A model generated the notes under the pieces. It was given only the letters and a program-made list of their open reading frames with translations. It searched no databases and had not been told where the DNA came from. The translations under genes and the position numbers were made by a program. 64,000 nt of DNA from NCBI GenBank assembly GCA_028023455.1, contig JAQFVV010006738.1, positions 312,456 to 376,455 on the forward strand. Direction: 5' to 3'. Positions within the stretch are counted from its first letter, which is position 1; every line of letters begins with the position of its first letter. Below, in pieces: positions 12,171-25,815 of the stretch. This DNA comes from Epiperipatus broadwayi (lineage: Eukaryota > Onychophora > Udeonychophora > Euonychophora > Peripatidae).

Positions 12171-14880
12171 CATGTTATATTTTAAAGATGAGAATTCTTA
12201 TATCAAATTCCTAATCACTTTTACCTGATAATAAATAATGAAAGATAAATACCCAAGTAATTGAGACATGTATAAAAAATTTCTGTATTCCTGATTGTGA
12301 GTGGATAGTAAAGTGCTGGAAGTCAGTACAGATCAATCTGTCAAACAAATGCTTTTTCTAAAATCATATTTTGTTTTTCTTTTTGTAAACATCATTTGCA
12401 AACCTACTTACTATTTTGTCTTCATAAATTAAAATAACAGTATAGGTTAAAACTACAAAATAATTTTAATTACTATTTCATATAAAATCTTATGTACTTA
12501 TACTTGTATGACTTGTCCTCTCTTAACGAAAAGTGCTGCTTCACTCTCAGTACATACATAACTCTATTAACATCAAAACTATAATACATTAAATATTATT
12601 ATTCTGAAACTATTGATTCTTGATCTTATTCAGATCAAACATTTTATGGACCTGAGCAAAAGTCACTCAGATAATTGTAAAACTAATGTATTGTAATCTA
12701 AGAGAGGTGAGAAAGAGAGAATTATTCAAGAGTAAGAATTATTCGAGAGAGACTCTTGTTCTTTGAACAGTGGCTATACTCAGTGAGGTTACAATAATTT
12801 TAAGATGATACTACAGAGACTTATAATGAGATAGAGAGAAAAATCAAACAATACTGCAAATAATTATAGCCTAATAAATGATTTGGAATAAATGGTAGAG
12901 AAGAAAATTTCCACTCTTGTTAAATATTTATCAGATTTAACCTCCCATTAAATTATATTCTCCAAGTAAAATAAATCTGTACCTAAGGAAGTATTTTCTA
13001 ATAAATCTTTTCTAACATTTTAAGATATGGTAATACTCTCATCATTAATTCTGAATAGCATGATTTAAAACCTTTGATTTATGTGAAACTACCATAAAAT
13101 ATACTTTTCTTAAAGCATAGGAAATAAATAAAGAATACTTGTCTTATACTACCGATATTTGATATTATGACATAAAGAATTGGATCAATAACTATGAAAA
13201 TAACAAGAATAAATAATCTCAGGGGTCCTACTGTAACTTTTGTAAATTGTATTATCATGTAATGTTGCCTATTAAATAAATAAATGGATACATGAATGAG
13301 CAAATGACATCCTGGCTGGCTATAGGAGGCAAACACTTTTCTTGCAATGACTGCTTCCTATAATTTAATAAAAAATACTCATTAAAATTACATAAAAGGA
13401 TATTTATTCTAATATCTAACTGCCTAATTAAAATATTTTTAAATTTAGACTAGTCGTAGCCTTTTTATCCAGGCTACCAGTCGAAATTGTAGAAGGACAA
13501 GGTGCTTTTTATGTCTTTCCACTCTCCCACAGACTACTTTCATAAATAATTAAATATAATTGGACCTTGAAATAAAACAGTCATTCATTATCTAAATAAC
13601 TTAATTGTGTGCAGACTGAAATAGTATATATAATCTCCTGAAATGTCAACAAATCTTCATTTCCATATTATACTATCTTCCTTCTTAGAAGATAAACATA
13701 GTTGAAATCTATCTTAATGCAAAATATTATTATTCGTATCTGCAAATGTTTAATTATCTGTTACATTGATTTCATTAAGAAATCACAATTATATGCATGA
13801 CTAATTTTTATTTCTGTGAATATTGGAATATTCTGTATATCATTAACTCAATGAAAATAATAAATATTGTGAACCCAAGATAATAGCATATAAAATTAAA
13901 TAAACAGAAACTAGATTTGTTTTAAAATAAATAATAAATAGGTTTATTTACTACTACTAAAATGACAAAACAAAATACATACAAAGTTTGGAATTATTGC
14001 CAAGATAGAGCTGTTAAAAATGTTTTCTTGACTATAAGTACAACAGCAACATATTTTAGCCAAAGTTTTGAAACAATGATTTTAAAAGATCAACTTATTA
14101 ATAAAATTGTGAGTTAACAATAGCTAACTTTTATACATCATAATTCCACTAGATGATCCCCTAAACAATTTTGGGCCTCATAAAATTAAACATTTATACC
14201 AGTTTAACAATAGATTTGTAACATAATTTTATTTAAATTACTTATTTTTCAAAATGATAATCATTAATAACCTTTATTAATGGACTGAGTTGCTAATAAT
14301 TTGAATTATCAGTTAAATAAACTTAAATCAATTGCTGGCATAATAAAATTAGTATCAGAAGTCATCTGCACTCATACTATTAATAAATTACTGTCCACAT
14401 AATACTGGAAATACCAAAATATTTAATGTAAATGACTTACACATCCATCGGCAAAAGATTCTAGGTGAATAAAACAATTACATAGAATATGTGGATTGTT
14501 CTCAATGGCCATATGCTTACCAATAAATATTTAAACCTATTATATCTTGTTGGTTTGCTTGTGGCTGGTTATATATCATAGCAACACAATACAGACATTG
14601 TTATACATTTTTTTAGCACTAAAACAACAAAGAGCAAAATGAAGACATTAAATCCTTCAAAAAATAGCTTAACAATGTCATCACACCTATAGATCACAAA
14701 ACAACTTCACCTACTATGATGGAAAATAGATTTAAATATATCATGAATGATAGGCCACGGCATATGCTCCATAGATAGTTGATGACTTCCACTGCCATAT
14801 ATAAGGCTAATTATGTGTCGACCTTGTCACAGCACATAGAGAAAAATGAAAAGATACACCAAGAAATATAATCCTGTCTA
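12170..14880. other. AT-rich stretch, nothing assigned
   Basis: Only short background open frames are present (for example an 85-codon minus frame at 13079-13336 with no domain). A small GC-richer hairpin, GTAGCC...GGCTAC, lies near 13456-13480. I recognise no gene or repeat family. Confidence 0.45.
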
Positions 14881-14885
14881 AGGAT

Positions 14886-15125
14886 TTAGGTACCTTTAAA
14901 TATTTGATAATAATCATGAGAGAAAGGCACTATCAACTCATTGAAAAGCATATAATATGAGGGGAACTCATCCACTCCATAAAGCACCATAATAAACATG
15001 GGCAAGTAGGGTCTAACATTATGAGGCCAATCAATACCATAAATTAAACAATGACAAGATATTAACTCAACACTGTAACTAATGAAAGTAATATTCAAAT
15101 TTAAGCTATGATAAACAGTAAACAA
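14886..15125 (-). pseudogene. Possible remnant of a Gypsy-type integrase C-terminal region
   Basis: A 79-codon minus-strand frame reads DWPHNVRPYLPMFIMVLYGV and then PSYYMLFNEL. This resembles the integrase stretch that usually runs W-x(3-5)-L-P-x-A-x-R and then S-P-Y-x-L-x-F-G-R. No catalytic residues, zinc-binding region or LTR can be found nearby, so the assignment rests on one short match. It could be chance. The sequence on either side is AT-rich. Confidence 0.3.
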
Positions 15126-15129
15126 TGTC

Positions 15130-17800
15130 TGAAACCAACAATGTGAAATCTAGTCAAATGACTGTGAAATATCAATTAAAAAAATTAATAGCATATAAAA
15201 TTTTGGCATAAAGTAACAATACACACATGTATGGATTATAAAATATCAAATTTATAGAAAATAAGTGGACATGACTGATAAAGTGAATAAGAATGTGAGA
15301 CTAATAATTCACAAATGCATGGAAATATTAGTGGTTATTACTATTATTGCAATTCTGCAAAATATCAAAACTCTTATAATTACATTGACTGTTTTACTAA
15401 TAAATAAATGAAATACCATACATTTTAAAAATAGTGATAATGAGAAATGAATATCTCTACTGACACAAAATATAATATAGTTTGGTTTATCCATCAAATA
15501 CAAACACATGTAATAAAGTATTTACATTATAATGTGCAGAATATCTACACATTTCTGATAAACCTCTTTAAAATTAAAATTTGTGAATAAATTACCTAAC
15601 GTAATTATAATACTAAATTAGTATTGTTGAAAATATAGCAAAATACAAAAGAAAAATATTGCATAGAATTTTTTTTTCCTTTTTTTTTTTTTTTACCAAA
15701 CACAAAACCTTAGTTCATTAGCGGATTTTCTCCATACTGGGTAGTCTGTTAAGGGTATGAAATACTCCTTCAATGGATAAATTGTTCTGTGAAGCTTCAA
15801 ATGAAAACATAATATTCTATATATATATATTTTAAACATGGCAAAAGATGTCCAAACACAATATAGTATAATAGTTCTTAAAACTAAATTAGTTCTAGAT
15901 TTAAACACATTTTACTAGTATAAAATAAATAAACATAGAGCAGTAAGCAAATGAATATGGGAATGATGATGTTGGAATGCAATAATTTGTTCAGCTAATT
16001 ATATTTTGGGATCCTGTGGGTTTAACTAATAATGTAGCTTTTTCTTCTCTTAAATAAGCACGTTTTAAACTTTTAATTATTTGTATAATAATGAAAACAA
16101 TTTTAGGTTTAAACTTCAATAATTTCATTTATATATTATATAAAACAGTAGTTAGCAAGAAATAATATACAGCATATGAAATGTCTTTGGGAATATTTCT
16201 GCTAATTCTGTGTAATTGTTTGACAAATATTTCATCCACGTTCATCAATGACTAAATATATTCTGCTATTTCCTTGAAGCATTTAAATTAATACTAAGAA
16301 GATTAAATGTCTTAATTATTCTCATGTATATTTTCTTTACTCAATTCATGCGGTGTTAACTTCAAGTTTTTCCTGTGAATATTTAACTTGATAACATCAG
16401 CATACACATTATTAAAATAATAATGAAATTCCTCCAGTATATTTATTTCATATACAAAGAATTGTGTTAAAATGTAGCTAAATTCAACTAAACATTTAAA
16501 AATCATTCTTAAGAGAACAGTTCTTTTAATAATTATCATTTTTATTGTTGAGCAGGCAAAAATTAATATAAGGATTTTAAAACTTAATTCATAGCTTAAT
16601 AGTCTATGCATTTTAATTTTAATTTTCTCCTTTTTAGAAGATAAATAAGCAAATGGATATGAACTAGAAAAATGTTCAGCATATATTTTGCAATATCTGT
16701 AATTAAACACATCATCTGCTTCCTGTTGAAATACATTTTGAAGTTAAATTGACTAAATTTACTTAAAATAAACATAATATTCCTCTGTAGCATTATGCAA
16801 TAATCAAGAAAGTTTAAATTGAGATTCAGTAAGAAGAAATGGGCTACCTTTGTTCTCAACAATGCATTGTAGATTTAAGGACGATTAAATTAAATATTCA
16901 ACACTTTTAGATAAAAATAAAAATTAAACATTTTAAAATTTCAGCTTGTGCCAGAAAGAAAGAACCAAAACCTTTGAGAGTGAGAATGTGCGAGTCTTCA
17001 ACCAAAAAAATCTCTTTTTTATAGTATTTTTTTAGCTGTCAAATTCTCATTAATGACCAATAAACACAGATTATTATTTTTTAAAACCTCACTGCAAGAT
17101 AAGTCAATCAGTAAATGACTTCATTTTAATCTAGATATTTTCAAAATTACACATGTCATTTATTGATTGAGACTTGTTATAATATTAATTTACTAAAGTT
17201 TGAAGTAATAAATAATTTATCCATTATACATTTAACTTTTAACTAATATTATAATTATTTTTTATGAGTTTATGTAACTCAAGATAAAACTAAATTATAA
17301 AAACAATTTTATCCATCCATGCCCACACACATACATGAATGAAGGAAATGATGTTTCAAGCTTTAAACTTAACTTATTAATTACTTCTTTAAATAACTAC
17401 CCAAATTTTAAAGATATTAAGAATTAAAATAACTTGAATGAACTTTAAGCTGAATTACAATAAAAGCTAACTTTAAATCAACTTTATTTTCTGTACTCTC
17501 TTCTACAAACTTAATTACTATAATATTAAGTCATTACTTTCTTGCACACATTCTAGTATAATAACTACTATTTTAATAATAACTGGAATTTATCAAAAAG
17601 AAATATAAACTATTATGCTTATAATGAATATAACAATATATGTACTTTAAGTCAAACTGAAAGCTTACATATAACCAAACTATTGTCTCTCTTACTCTTA
17701 TTAATTCACTAATTTTTTAAAACAAGTAAATATAGAAAATTATTAGGCATAAGGAGGTAATAGGAACAATGTGCAGAAACACATGGACACACTATATATA
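15130..17800. other. AT-rich stretch, nothing assigned
   Basis: Long A/T tracts occur, for example at 15666-15695. The longest frame, 132 codons on the minus strand at 16312-16710, is rich in K, I, F, N and Y with no domain and is most likely chance. No repeat family was recognised. Confidence 0.5.
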
Positions 17801-17805
17801 TATAT

Positions 17806-19689
17806 TGTAACGGAATAGCGTTACATGGTATTCAAACCCAGGCGTATGGGGGTATATTTAACTATAATCAATGGACGAAATAACTGACAGGGACAAAACT
17901 TTTATAAAAGCGGTCTTGCTTTAATAATAAGCGAAGAACAGCCGTTTCTAAAAGCCGATCGCAGCTATATAAGAGTACCTGCAGATTTATTGAAAAAAAG
18001 AGTAAAAATTGTTGTTATTTTATTATTTTGTGTGTGTGTGCTGAGAATAAATCTATAATCCGTCATTGTAGTTTTTTTTTTTATTCATTTTGATTAATTA
18101 AAGAAGAATGATTGAACGCAAGTTTAACTTTTATCAAATAATTTAAATTAATTAGCAATATGTTCTGAAATTCCAAGCAATCTCAGATTAATTTGTACAA
18201 ACATAATTAGTAAATGTAAAATTAGAAATTGAAACAATAGGCAGGATATGTGCTGGTACGCCGAGATAAAACAAGCCAAAATTAGAAACAGAGGTGTGAG
18301 AAAGTGTACACCGCTATTGTACGACTCAGATTTCTGTCCCCAGAGAAACAATACCTAAGAAAAACGGTTAAATTCCAAACTAATGTCAACAATCCCAGAA
18401 ATCTCGGAGTTGAGCTGACACGCGATGGACTTATCAAATAAAGGGACTCACAGGTGCATGGGATTGATTGGAGGAGAAAAATTCAAGGTGTGAGGGCGTG
18501 AAGGCAAAGATCAAAAAGGCCGAACAGCGTTTTCAGAGAACAGTTGTGCTCTTCTTTAGAGAAATTATTAAGAGACTTGATTTTATTAGACGTTATGAAT
18601 CTAACTGCCATGCGTTGCTGAATATAGAATTCGCGGCTTGACCGCCGGACCTCCGCGTCCAGTCCAGCTGATTGCCATCAAGATGCTCATACCACCGGAG
18701 AACCTCATATTAGGACCACGCTCGCTTGGAGACCGCGCAAATCGCCGGAATACCTCATTAAAGAATAATCTTCGCTCAGGATCCCATTACAGTCGTTCTA
18801 CATTTCACAGGTAGCTATCGTAAAATTTGTTATATTCAATTGTGCACTTAAAGAAATAACTTTAATATCCAGAACTATTAGAAAGACATTAATCTAAAAC
18901 AGTATAATTAATATTAATCATTTATGAACAGTTCGAGAATTTTTACCTAATAAATTTGCCGACTGATCAACAGTCTGAAATAATATGGGCAAAGTAATTT
19001 GAAGTTTACCGTTAATTGTCTCGGCTTGCCGATCACATACCTGCGTTAATCATTATTAAACAGATTAAATAAATATTTATGTAGCTAATTTTTTTTGTTA
19101 TTTAATTGCTTGGAATTTCAACATAAATTTATATATATCGGAATGAATGCTTTAGCGTAAGTTTGTTTGTATGGAAATGAATACAGTTGATATTTTGGGG
19201 GTGGGATTTTATTGATTTTATGCTGAATGCAGTTGATATTTTGGGGGTGGGATTTTATTGATTTTATGCTTATGTCGTGATGCTTTTTAGACTAAAGTTA
19301 AGTTGGATTAATTTGTTCTGTGGGATGTAGGGCGGGCCCTTCTATGATTATAATAACGGAGGTAGTGTGAAGGGTAATTGTGGCTGTGTTCGTTTCATGT
19401 TTCCGACTGGAGCGAGGCACGGGCATGTTTTGTGATATAATTGAGTGGGCTTATGCACATACGTGGCGGACTCTTCTAAAAGTTCTCCTGGCGCCTATTA
19501 CTGGGATTCGATTCGAATCTATGTATAAAATAAATAAAGCGTACGTGTATGGGTGTTAGAAATTATCGTCGCAGAACATCATGTAAACCCCGGACGGAAG
19601 AACACAGCGGGTGCCAACAAAAAAAGGAATCGTCAAGCAAGGATTAGAGTAGGTAGTGAAATGTCACGGTCCCGTGGGGGGTGGTTACA
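17806..19689. mobile_element. Candidate solo LTR or internally deleted LTR element
   Basis: This 1884-base block is clearly more GC-rich than its surroundings. It starts TGTAACGG and ends GGTTACA, the TG...CA termini of LTRs, and is flanked by ATAT on both sides (17802-17805 and 19690-19693), although the site is itself a TA run. The start contains a 7-base inverted repeat, TGTAACG-gaatag-CGTTACA. A TATATAAG motif near 17966 and AATAAATAAAG near 19530 could be promoter and polyadenylation signals. No reading frame, primer-binding site or second LTR is visible inside it. Confidence 0.5.
19179..19270 (+). repeat. 46-base tandem duplication inside the candidate LTR
   Basis: Units at 19179-19224 and 19225-19270 differ at only one position (ATACAG versus ATGCAG). 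Each contains TTTTGGGGGTGGGATTTTA. Confidence 0.85.
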
Positions 19690-20300
19690 ATATATATATT
19701 AAAAAGCAATTCTTATACTTGTTATTTTAAAAAAACTAATTTAAAGCAAAATTAGATTTAAATAAATTAATTTAATTAAATATAATTATTATTGGTATTT
19801 AAATGTATTTTATTGGATAATTTATTAACAAATATTACTAAAAAAAGGTTAGTTAAAAAAAAAATTAAACAAAATTAATATTATTAGTATAATTTAAATT
19901 AATAATTAAAACTTAATAAAAATAATTTTTCTTATTTTATTAATGATTATAAGTAATCAAGTGAAGAAAATTCAAAACATTCAAACATGTGCTATTGACA
20001 TTAATTTGCTTGCAATGTCCAATAGATGTTTTAAAAACAGATGAATCACTTATGCTTATGCTTATTATATAAATCAACATCTATTGACAGTGCAAAAAAA
20101 CTTATGTTGATCTATATTTATTTAATGTGGACAAATATATGCAAAAACGTATACAAGATGAACTTAAAATCTGTGAAGTTAGCAATTTTTGCATAATGCA
20201 CTTCTGACTAATTTATATTACTTAGTCATAACAACTATCAGAGGGGAGAATATTGCAGGGTTTGTTCAAGAAAACATGAATGGATAAATAGCATAATTGA
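19690..20300. other. AT-rich stretch, nothing assigned
   Basis: Extremely AT-rich sequence lies between the GC-richer block and the Penelope-like debris. No gene or repeat is recognised. Confidence 0.5.
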
Positions 20301-21190
20301 ATGGCTAATTGTTAGTTTAAATAGGCAATTTTTTATAAAAGGGAAAGCAGAAATCTTTCTTGTTAATTATGTTCTTATCTCTCACAATGTGCCAGGCCTC
20401 TTTCATTTTACAATTGGCTCCATTGAGCTCTAGGCATATGAGGGTGGCAGCTCTAGGATTGAAGGGGTGGCTGGAAGTGGATTTCTGTTCATAAAAAATT
20501 GATTTGATATCCATTTAAATTTGAAGATGGGTAAACAAGTTGGCCTTCAGTTCACTATAATATTTAGTGTGGCAATTGGTGTGAGTGCATGTGACCATGT
20601 ATATGATTTATGATTTCTGATTTGGGGAAAGAAAGTTTTTGTTTGGTAATAAGTCAATTCAGAGAGAAAAAGAGAAGTGCATAGATAGAGCAATTTTGTG
20701 CATAAGCAGAGCAATTATAGGATGTATGGTAATAAAGGGCAGGGTTTGTTATCAGCTGCTGGGGGTGGATGTCTAAGTTTAAAATAAAATTTTTAACAGC
20801 TTGAGTTAAAATTTTATTTTTGTAACCAATGTTCCACAAGTCCAAGAGATAAAAGTCAATGTCATTTTTCTTATCTAATTCAAAACTTGCACAAATGATT
20901 GCAGTATAAAAAAAGCTATTAAACCAGTGAGCTTATGGGATTTAAATCAATGAATTCAGGGCATATGGTGCCATGGTAATTGATAGGCTTAATGAGCATT
21001 TTATAATATGGGAAGTTTCTCATTGCATGTAAAGGTCAAGGGACTTGATGCATTAGTGATTATTCAGATTTTTCTGGGTCCATATAAAGAGCGATGTCTG
21101 TGAGAGAGTGGTTTGTATGCTGACATGAGATAATACCACTAAAGGGAGGCCCATAGGTAAGTCCTTATTCATTTTTTAAAAGGCAATAAT
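20300..21190 (-). mobile_element. Penelope-like retroelement fragment 1
   Basis: Read on the minus strand, about 21165-21130 gives PMGLPLSGII, matching the Penelope RT motif around G-L-P-M-G-S-P-L-S. It continues through NIGYKNKILTQAVKNFIL (about 20835-20780) and ends with a DKNIINKK-containing segment (about 20400-20320). These downstream segments align with the plus-strand copy at 25190-25810. The frame is broken by stops and shifts. The element is non-functional. Confidence 0.6.
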
Positions 21191-22370
21191 GAAGCCGTAA
21201 TGTCATTGTGTATTGTACCGGACAAAAGCATGTATCCATTCAACAAAACCTAGAGCCCAAGCAGAAGTACCTAGAGTTCGACCAAGCACAAGATACATAA
21301 GTCAGAGGCAATCGCAGACTGCTACCTATTTGCATAAATTCCCAAGTTTCCAACTAATAAATAACATTTTTGATGATATCAGTAATGACATCAGTAATAC
21401 CCCTTTCTTTTTTATTCCAGCCCAGCTGAGGTCACGGTTCGCAGGAGACTGAGTAATAGAATATCAAGAGACACATGAGAAATCAACACTTAAATAACAA
21501 TCATTCATTGTGAATGATTGAGCATTAATTTAGTAGCAATTAATAAATTGGATCTGTAATAATAATAATGACATTCCTGGCCGATTATATATGTTGAATT
21601 CAATATTCATAATACCTCAATTAACAGAGTAATTCATACTAGAGAGTCAGAACAATATAAATGAAAGACAATCTAAATCAAATCAAAGAGATTTATTAAA
21701 TTATATAATGATAGGTTTTACAACGATAGAAAATTTGTTTATACAGCTTGGGATTTTAGATCATTTGATTTGCAATTACTGACAATTGATTAAATAGTTT
21801 AACATATAAAACATAAAATATATAATGTTTGAGTGTGCTGTTGAGTACATGTTTGAATGTGTGGTTGAGTACGTACAATAGATTTATAAGACATTAGTAA
21901 TTAAGGTGCCAAGAATAAAATAATACCAAACAAGAGTTGGTCCTCTTTGACATTTAAATTTAACATAATATATATATCATTATATATCATAATTAATTTA
22001 GAATTGTATTAGTGTAGAATTTCAATTTAACAACTTATGTGGAAGCAAAATGATTCATTTATATAATGACCAATTATGTGCTTAATCATCAATAATTAAT
22101 GATAAACGATTACAGACGTTCAATTTCAAAAGAGCATTTCAGGATGTCAATGTAAAAGAATCTATTTTAATAATAATAATGGAGGCAATATGACTAATAA
22201 AAGAAGGTAATCATTATTATCCTTGAACTATGCGTTGCCTAACTGATACAGATCATGTATATATATAATGTATAAATCACGTGGTCCTCTAACCAAACAT
22301 ATTTCATACTACAATAGAAAAAAATATACAGTGAAGACATGACAATTCTCTAATTAAAACATCTTGTTTA
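21190..22370. other. AT-rich stretch, nothing assigned
   Basis: A 79-codon plus frame at 21213-21452 is less AT-biased than its surroundings but has no recognised domain. It may be part of the Penelope-like debris. The rest is unassigned. Confidence 0.35.
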
Positions 22371-22383
22371 CATGTAGGGACTT

Positions 22384-22470
22384 TCATATACTAGGTGACC
22401 TAGATACGCTTTGGTAGGGTAGTAAAACCAAGATCCACGAGCCGGGAATTCGTCGACTTTCACATGTGAA
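22384..22470. other. Short GC-richer island containing adjacent EcoRI and SalI sites
   Basis: A block of about 80 bases in AT-rich DNA contains CCGGGAATTCGTCGAC, in which an EcoRI site directly abuts a SalI site, as in many cloning linkers. It is bordered by GACTTTCA on both sides (22379 and 22456). It may simply be part of an unrecognised repeat. Confidence 0.4.
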
Positions 22471-24690
22471 TCAAGACTTTAAGGCTGATTTATTTCAACC
22501 TCTTATGGTAAGCAAAGCAAGGAAGGTATGGAAACAATAATAGCATCCATAACAAATATAACACCTATGCGGGATAAAAGTCATGTCATTAGTGACCACA
22601 ACCTGTTAATTCCTGATTCAATAAAATGGCTCTTTTGCAACAGAATGTCTATAGCAACAAAAAAAAAAAAATGGATCTTTAATGAATGTGGCAAAGATGG
22701 ATGATTTAAGAAAGATGCTTGCTTCCACATTTTAAAATCTTTATTGAGTTAATCATATATCAAAGAAAACACAGCTTTATTTAATATTATTTAAAATTTG
22801 TGGTCATTTGATGATATAACGGTTTACAAGTGTTATATATATAAAAGATCTTAAAATATGACAGGTTAAATAAACTGATAGATATACATATAGATATAAT
22901 ATGCACATTGAGGCTATTTCAGTTAAATAATTAGATATTTTCTGATACATTTCTAAAATAATTTGCAGAGATAAATTTTAACAGTATTCATGAAATATGG
23001 TCACAGGATGACCACTATTAATTTATCTAATTGGTAATTAACTGTAACTTTTAATTGTTGTTTCCATATCAATTATATAAAATCCAAGCAAGCGTTATAA
23101 TAACCTTTAAATACTTTTATGTCCCCAATATCAGCACGCAGAGTGTTACCAACAAAAGGTAAAACTTGTTTAAAAAAAAATTAAATAAAATATCAAGCTC
23201 AACGGACTTCTATCTTTCACTAATTTGTGACTGGGCATTGATTTTCCACTATAATTTGAATAGTAAATAATTAACAATGGGAATTGTCCGTTGAACTTGA
23301 TCTTGGCAGCTTAAATTATACATATAAGAGTTTATAGGAAATACCGCACTAGATAATATCAAACAATCTAATTTCTAAGTAAAGGATTTATATTATCATA
23401 CTTAGTCATTTTTAAATAAAAGAAAGCATTTAGAACATAAAGGAAAATTTAAAGAAAGAGATAATATATTCGGTTAAAGCTATATAAAAATTACAAATCT
23501 ATACTTTGGGATTTAAAGTAAAAGAAATTGAAAGTTACATTTTAAAATTGTTCGCTTGTTAAAAGTGTTTACCTCACTACCAATCGCAATGGTCCATTCT
23601 TCAAAGCAGAGTTGATTAAAGCTGGTATTCATCTCGTTAGACTTTCTGGATACAGTTCGTTAGTACCAGACTTGATGTTATGGCCTTGCATAGCATGGTG
23701 ATGACTTATTGACAGATTTGGAATGAACAATCTATTTTCTTTACCCCATCATTTTGGAAATTTTTCTTTCAAATAGAACAGGTACTCTTCACTAAAATAA
23801 TAATAATTTTAAAGGTTTTGGGGCTATTTATCTAACCCCCAAATTATCTATAGGATCCATCTAATTTTGACAACTACCAATTGCAATTTCCCATGGTGGT
23901 TCTCTGTGGTTGGTGTTGATTTCCTGCTATTGGCTGGCTCATACCAAGTTGGCAAATCCAAATTTCCCCATGGCTATAAAACATATAAAGAAAACAAACA
24001 GCAAAAATTTTTAATTAAATTTGATAATGAATCCTGAAAGCCCTAATCTCACTTCATAATATACAGCTCATTTAATTGGATTGGAGATTAGTAAAGAATT
24101 TAATTAGTAACAAAAGAAAAAAAAAAAACTTTAATTGTGAAATTCTTAATATTTTGTTATACTTTATAAATTACGATAATTAATGACCCTCGCAATTAAT
24201 AATAGTAAAATTGATTGTTTTAAGTAAATCGTATTTGAGGTATTTTCTTTTAGACTGATAAATATAAATGTCACAAAATGAAATAAGTAGTATAAGAATT
24301 TAACAAAACTATTTGGAATAATTGTAGCATTTGCAATATTCAAGCTTAGTAATTAAAATAAATAGATTTCTAAAATATTAGAAATTATTTAACAGGTTAG
24401 TTTTATAGATAGTAATTTAAAATATAATGGTAAACGCTAAGATAATAGATAATTTTTTTAAATGAATACAATTTACAAATATATATTATATAACAACAAA
24501 GACTATTTCACATGCATGTATGTGCACACATGTACATACATGGTGATAAAGAAATATAATTATTAAATTATGACATGATAATTATTAGTATCATAGCTGC
24601 GTAATGCTTGAGACAGGCAACCGTGAGCCATAGAATGGGTTCAAACCCCATACCAGTGCTATCATTTGTTTTAAATGAAGTGTAAATATG
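22470..24690. other. AT-rich stretch with a spaced short inverted repeat and a SINE-like segment
   Basis: TCAAGCTCAACGGAC near 23193 is opposed by GTCCGTTGAACTTGA near 23288, a 15-base inverted repeat with one mismatch and about 80 bases between. At 24590-24660 the segment with GGGTTCAAACCCC followed by CCAGTGCTATCAT resembles the B-box end of the SINEs at 2980-3235. No gene is seen. Confidence 0.4.
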
Positions 24691-25165
24691 AATAGGATAT
24701 TTACAGCTTCAGTATCCAAGATAAACATTTGTGAATAAATTCTGTTTTATGTGTGTTATAATTGACCTTACTGAGAACTTCCTTAATGATTTGAATTGAA
24801 CAGCTGCAGGGGATAGAGCTGTACAGTTCGGTGATGTCTAATGATGTCAAATATATATTTGATTTGAGATACACATTCAATTGAAGATTTAAGAGTAAAT
24901 CTGTCAACACCGGAATGATCGCTAAATCTCTGACTAATAGTAGATGCCCCAAAGTCGATCAATAAGCAAAGGGAACATTCTACCTTGTGTAGCTTAATAT
25001 TCATGAATAGTCAGGGTAGAGTTGCAATGGAGTATAATATATTGAAATATTCGTGCTTGGAAAAGGGTTTGACTGCATAACTTGTGTAGCATGGTAGAAA
25101 TAAACTTATCTTTGGACCTTTTAAGATTACATGAATGAATTAACTTAAATTTTAATTTGTTGAAT
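24690..25165 (-). mobile_element. Penelope-like retroelement fragment 2 (reverse-transcriptase N-terminal part)
   Basis: The minus-strand translation contains SNIYLTSLDITELYSSIP and then KCLSW. This corresponds to the Penelope RT region usually written as F-D-V-x-S-L-Y-T-N-I-P, which holds the first catalytic aspartate (D in LDIT). Upstream segments include LKSSIEC and FSDHSGVDRF in a second frame, showing frameshifts. It lies directly against fragment 3, which is on the opposite strand. Confidence 0.65.
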
Positions 25166-25815
25166 GCATCACCCCAGAATCTGATAAGATCACTGGTTTA
25201 ATACTTTTATATACCGCAATCATCATTTGTGTAAGTTTGAGCCAGATAAGAAAAATAACATTGACTTCTATCTCTCAGATTTTTACAATATTGGCTACAA
25301 AAATAAAATCTTAACTCAAGCCATAAAAAAATTTATTTTAAGCTTAGACATCCACTCCGCAGTAGATGATAATAAACCCTGGTGATCATTATCATACATC
25401 ACCTCACTAAAGTTTGCTCTACAGCTCTTTCTCTGAACCAACTTATTAACAACCCAAAAGACATTCTTCCCCCAAACCAGAAATGCCAAACAATGTACAA
25501 GGTCACATACACTCATACCAACTTCCATACCATATATAATGGTAAATCGAAAGCCAACTTGTTTATTCGATTGGCACAACACTAGTACATATATGTATGT
25601 TCAAACCAAAACAGATATCAAATCATGTTTTTATGAAAACCAATCCACTTCCATTCACCCCTTCAAGCCTATATTTGCCACCATAGATCTGGCACATCGC
25701 AAGAGATAAGACATAATTAACAAGAAATATTCCTCTGTTCTCCTTTCTAAAAAATGGCCTATCTAAACTAATAATTAGTCATTCAATTATGCTAATCACC
25801 CATTCACATTTTCTT
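25165..25815 (+). mobile_element. Penelope-like retroelement fragment 3 (C-terminal GIY-YIG part)
   Basis: The plus-strand translation gives NIGYKNKILTQAIKKFIL (about 25292-25345), then a GIY-YIG-like nuclease segment, MYKVTYTHTNFHTIYNGKSK (about 25495-25555), followed by LFIRLAQH, and a distal segment containing DIINKKYSSVLLSKKW (about 25710-25760). GIY-YIG endonuclease domains are characteristic of Penelope-like elements. Stops and frameshifts make it inactive. It is an inverted relative of the copy at 20300-20960. Confidence 0.65.

Noticed and set aside
16312-16710. 132-codon minus-strand open frame
   Set aside because: Composition is dominated by K, I, F, N and Y as expected from AT-rich background; no motif, and it overlaps another random frame.
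18148-18351. 67-codon minus frame in the GC-richer block
   Set aside because: No domain, and the block has no longer frame on either strand.
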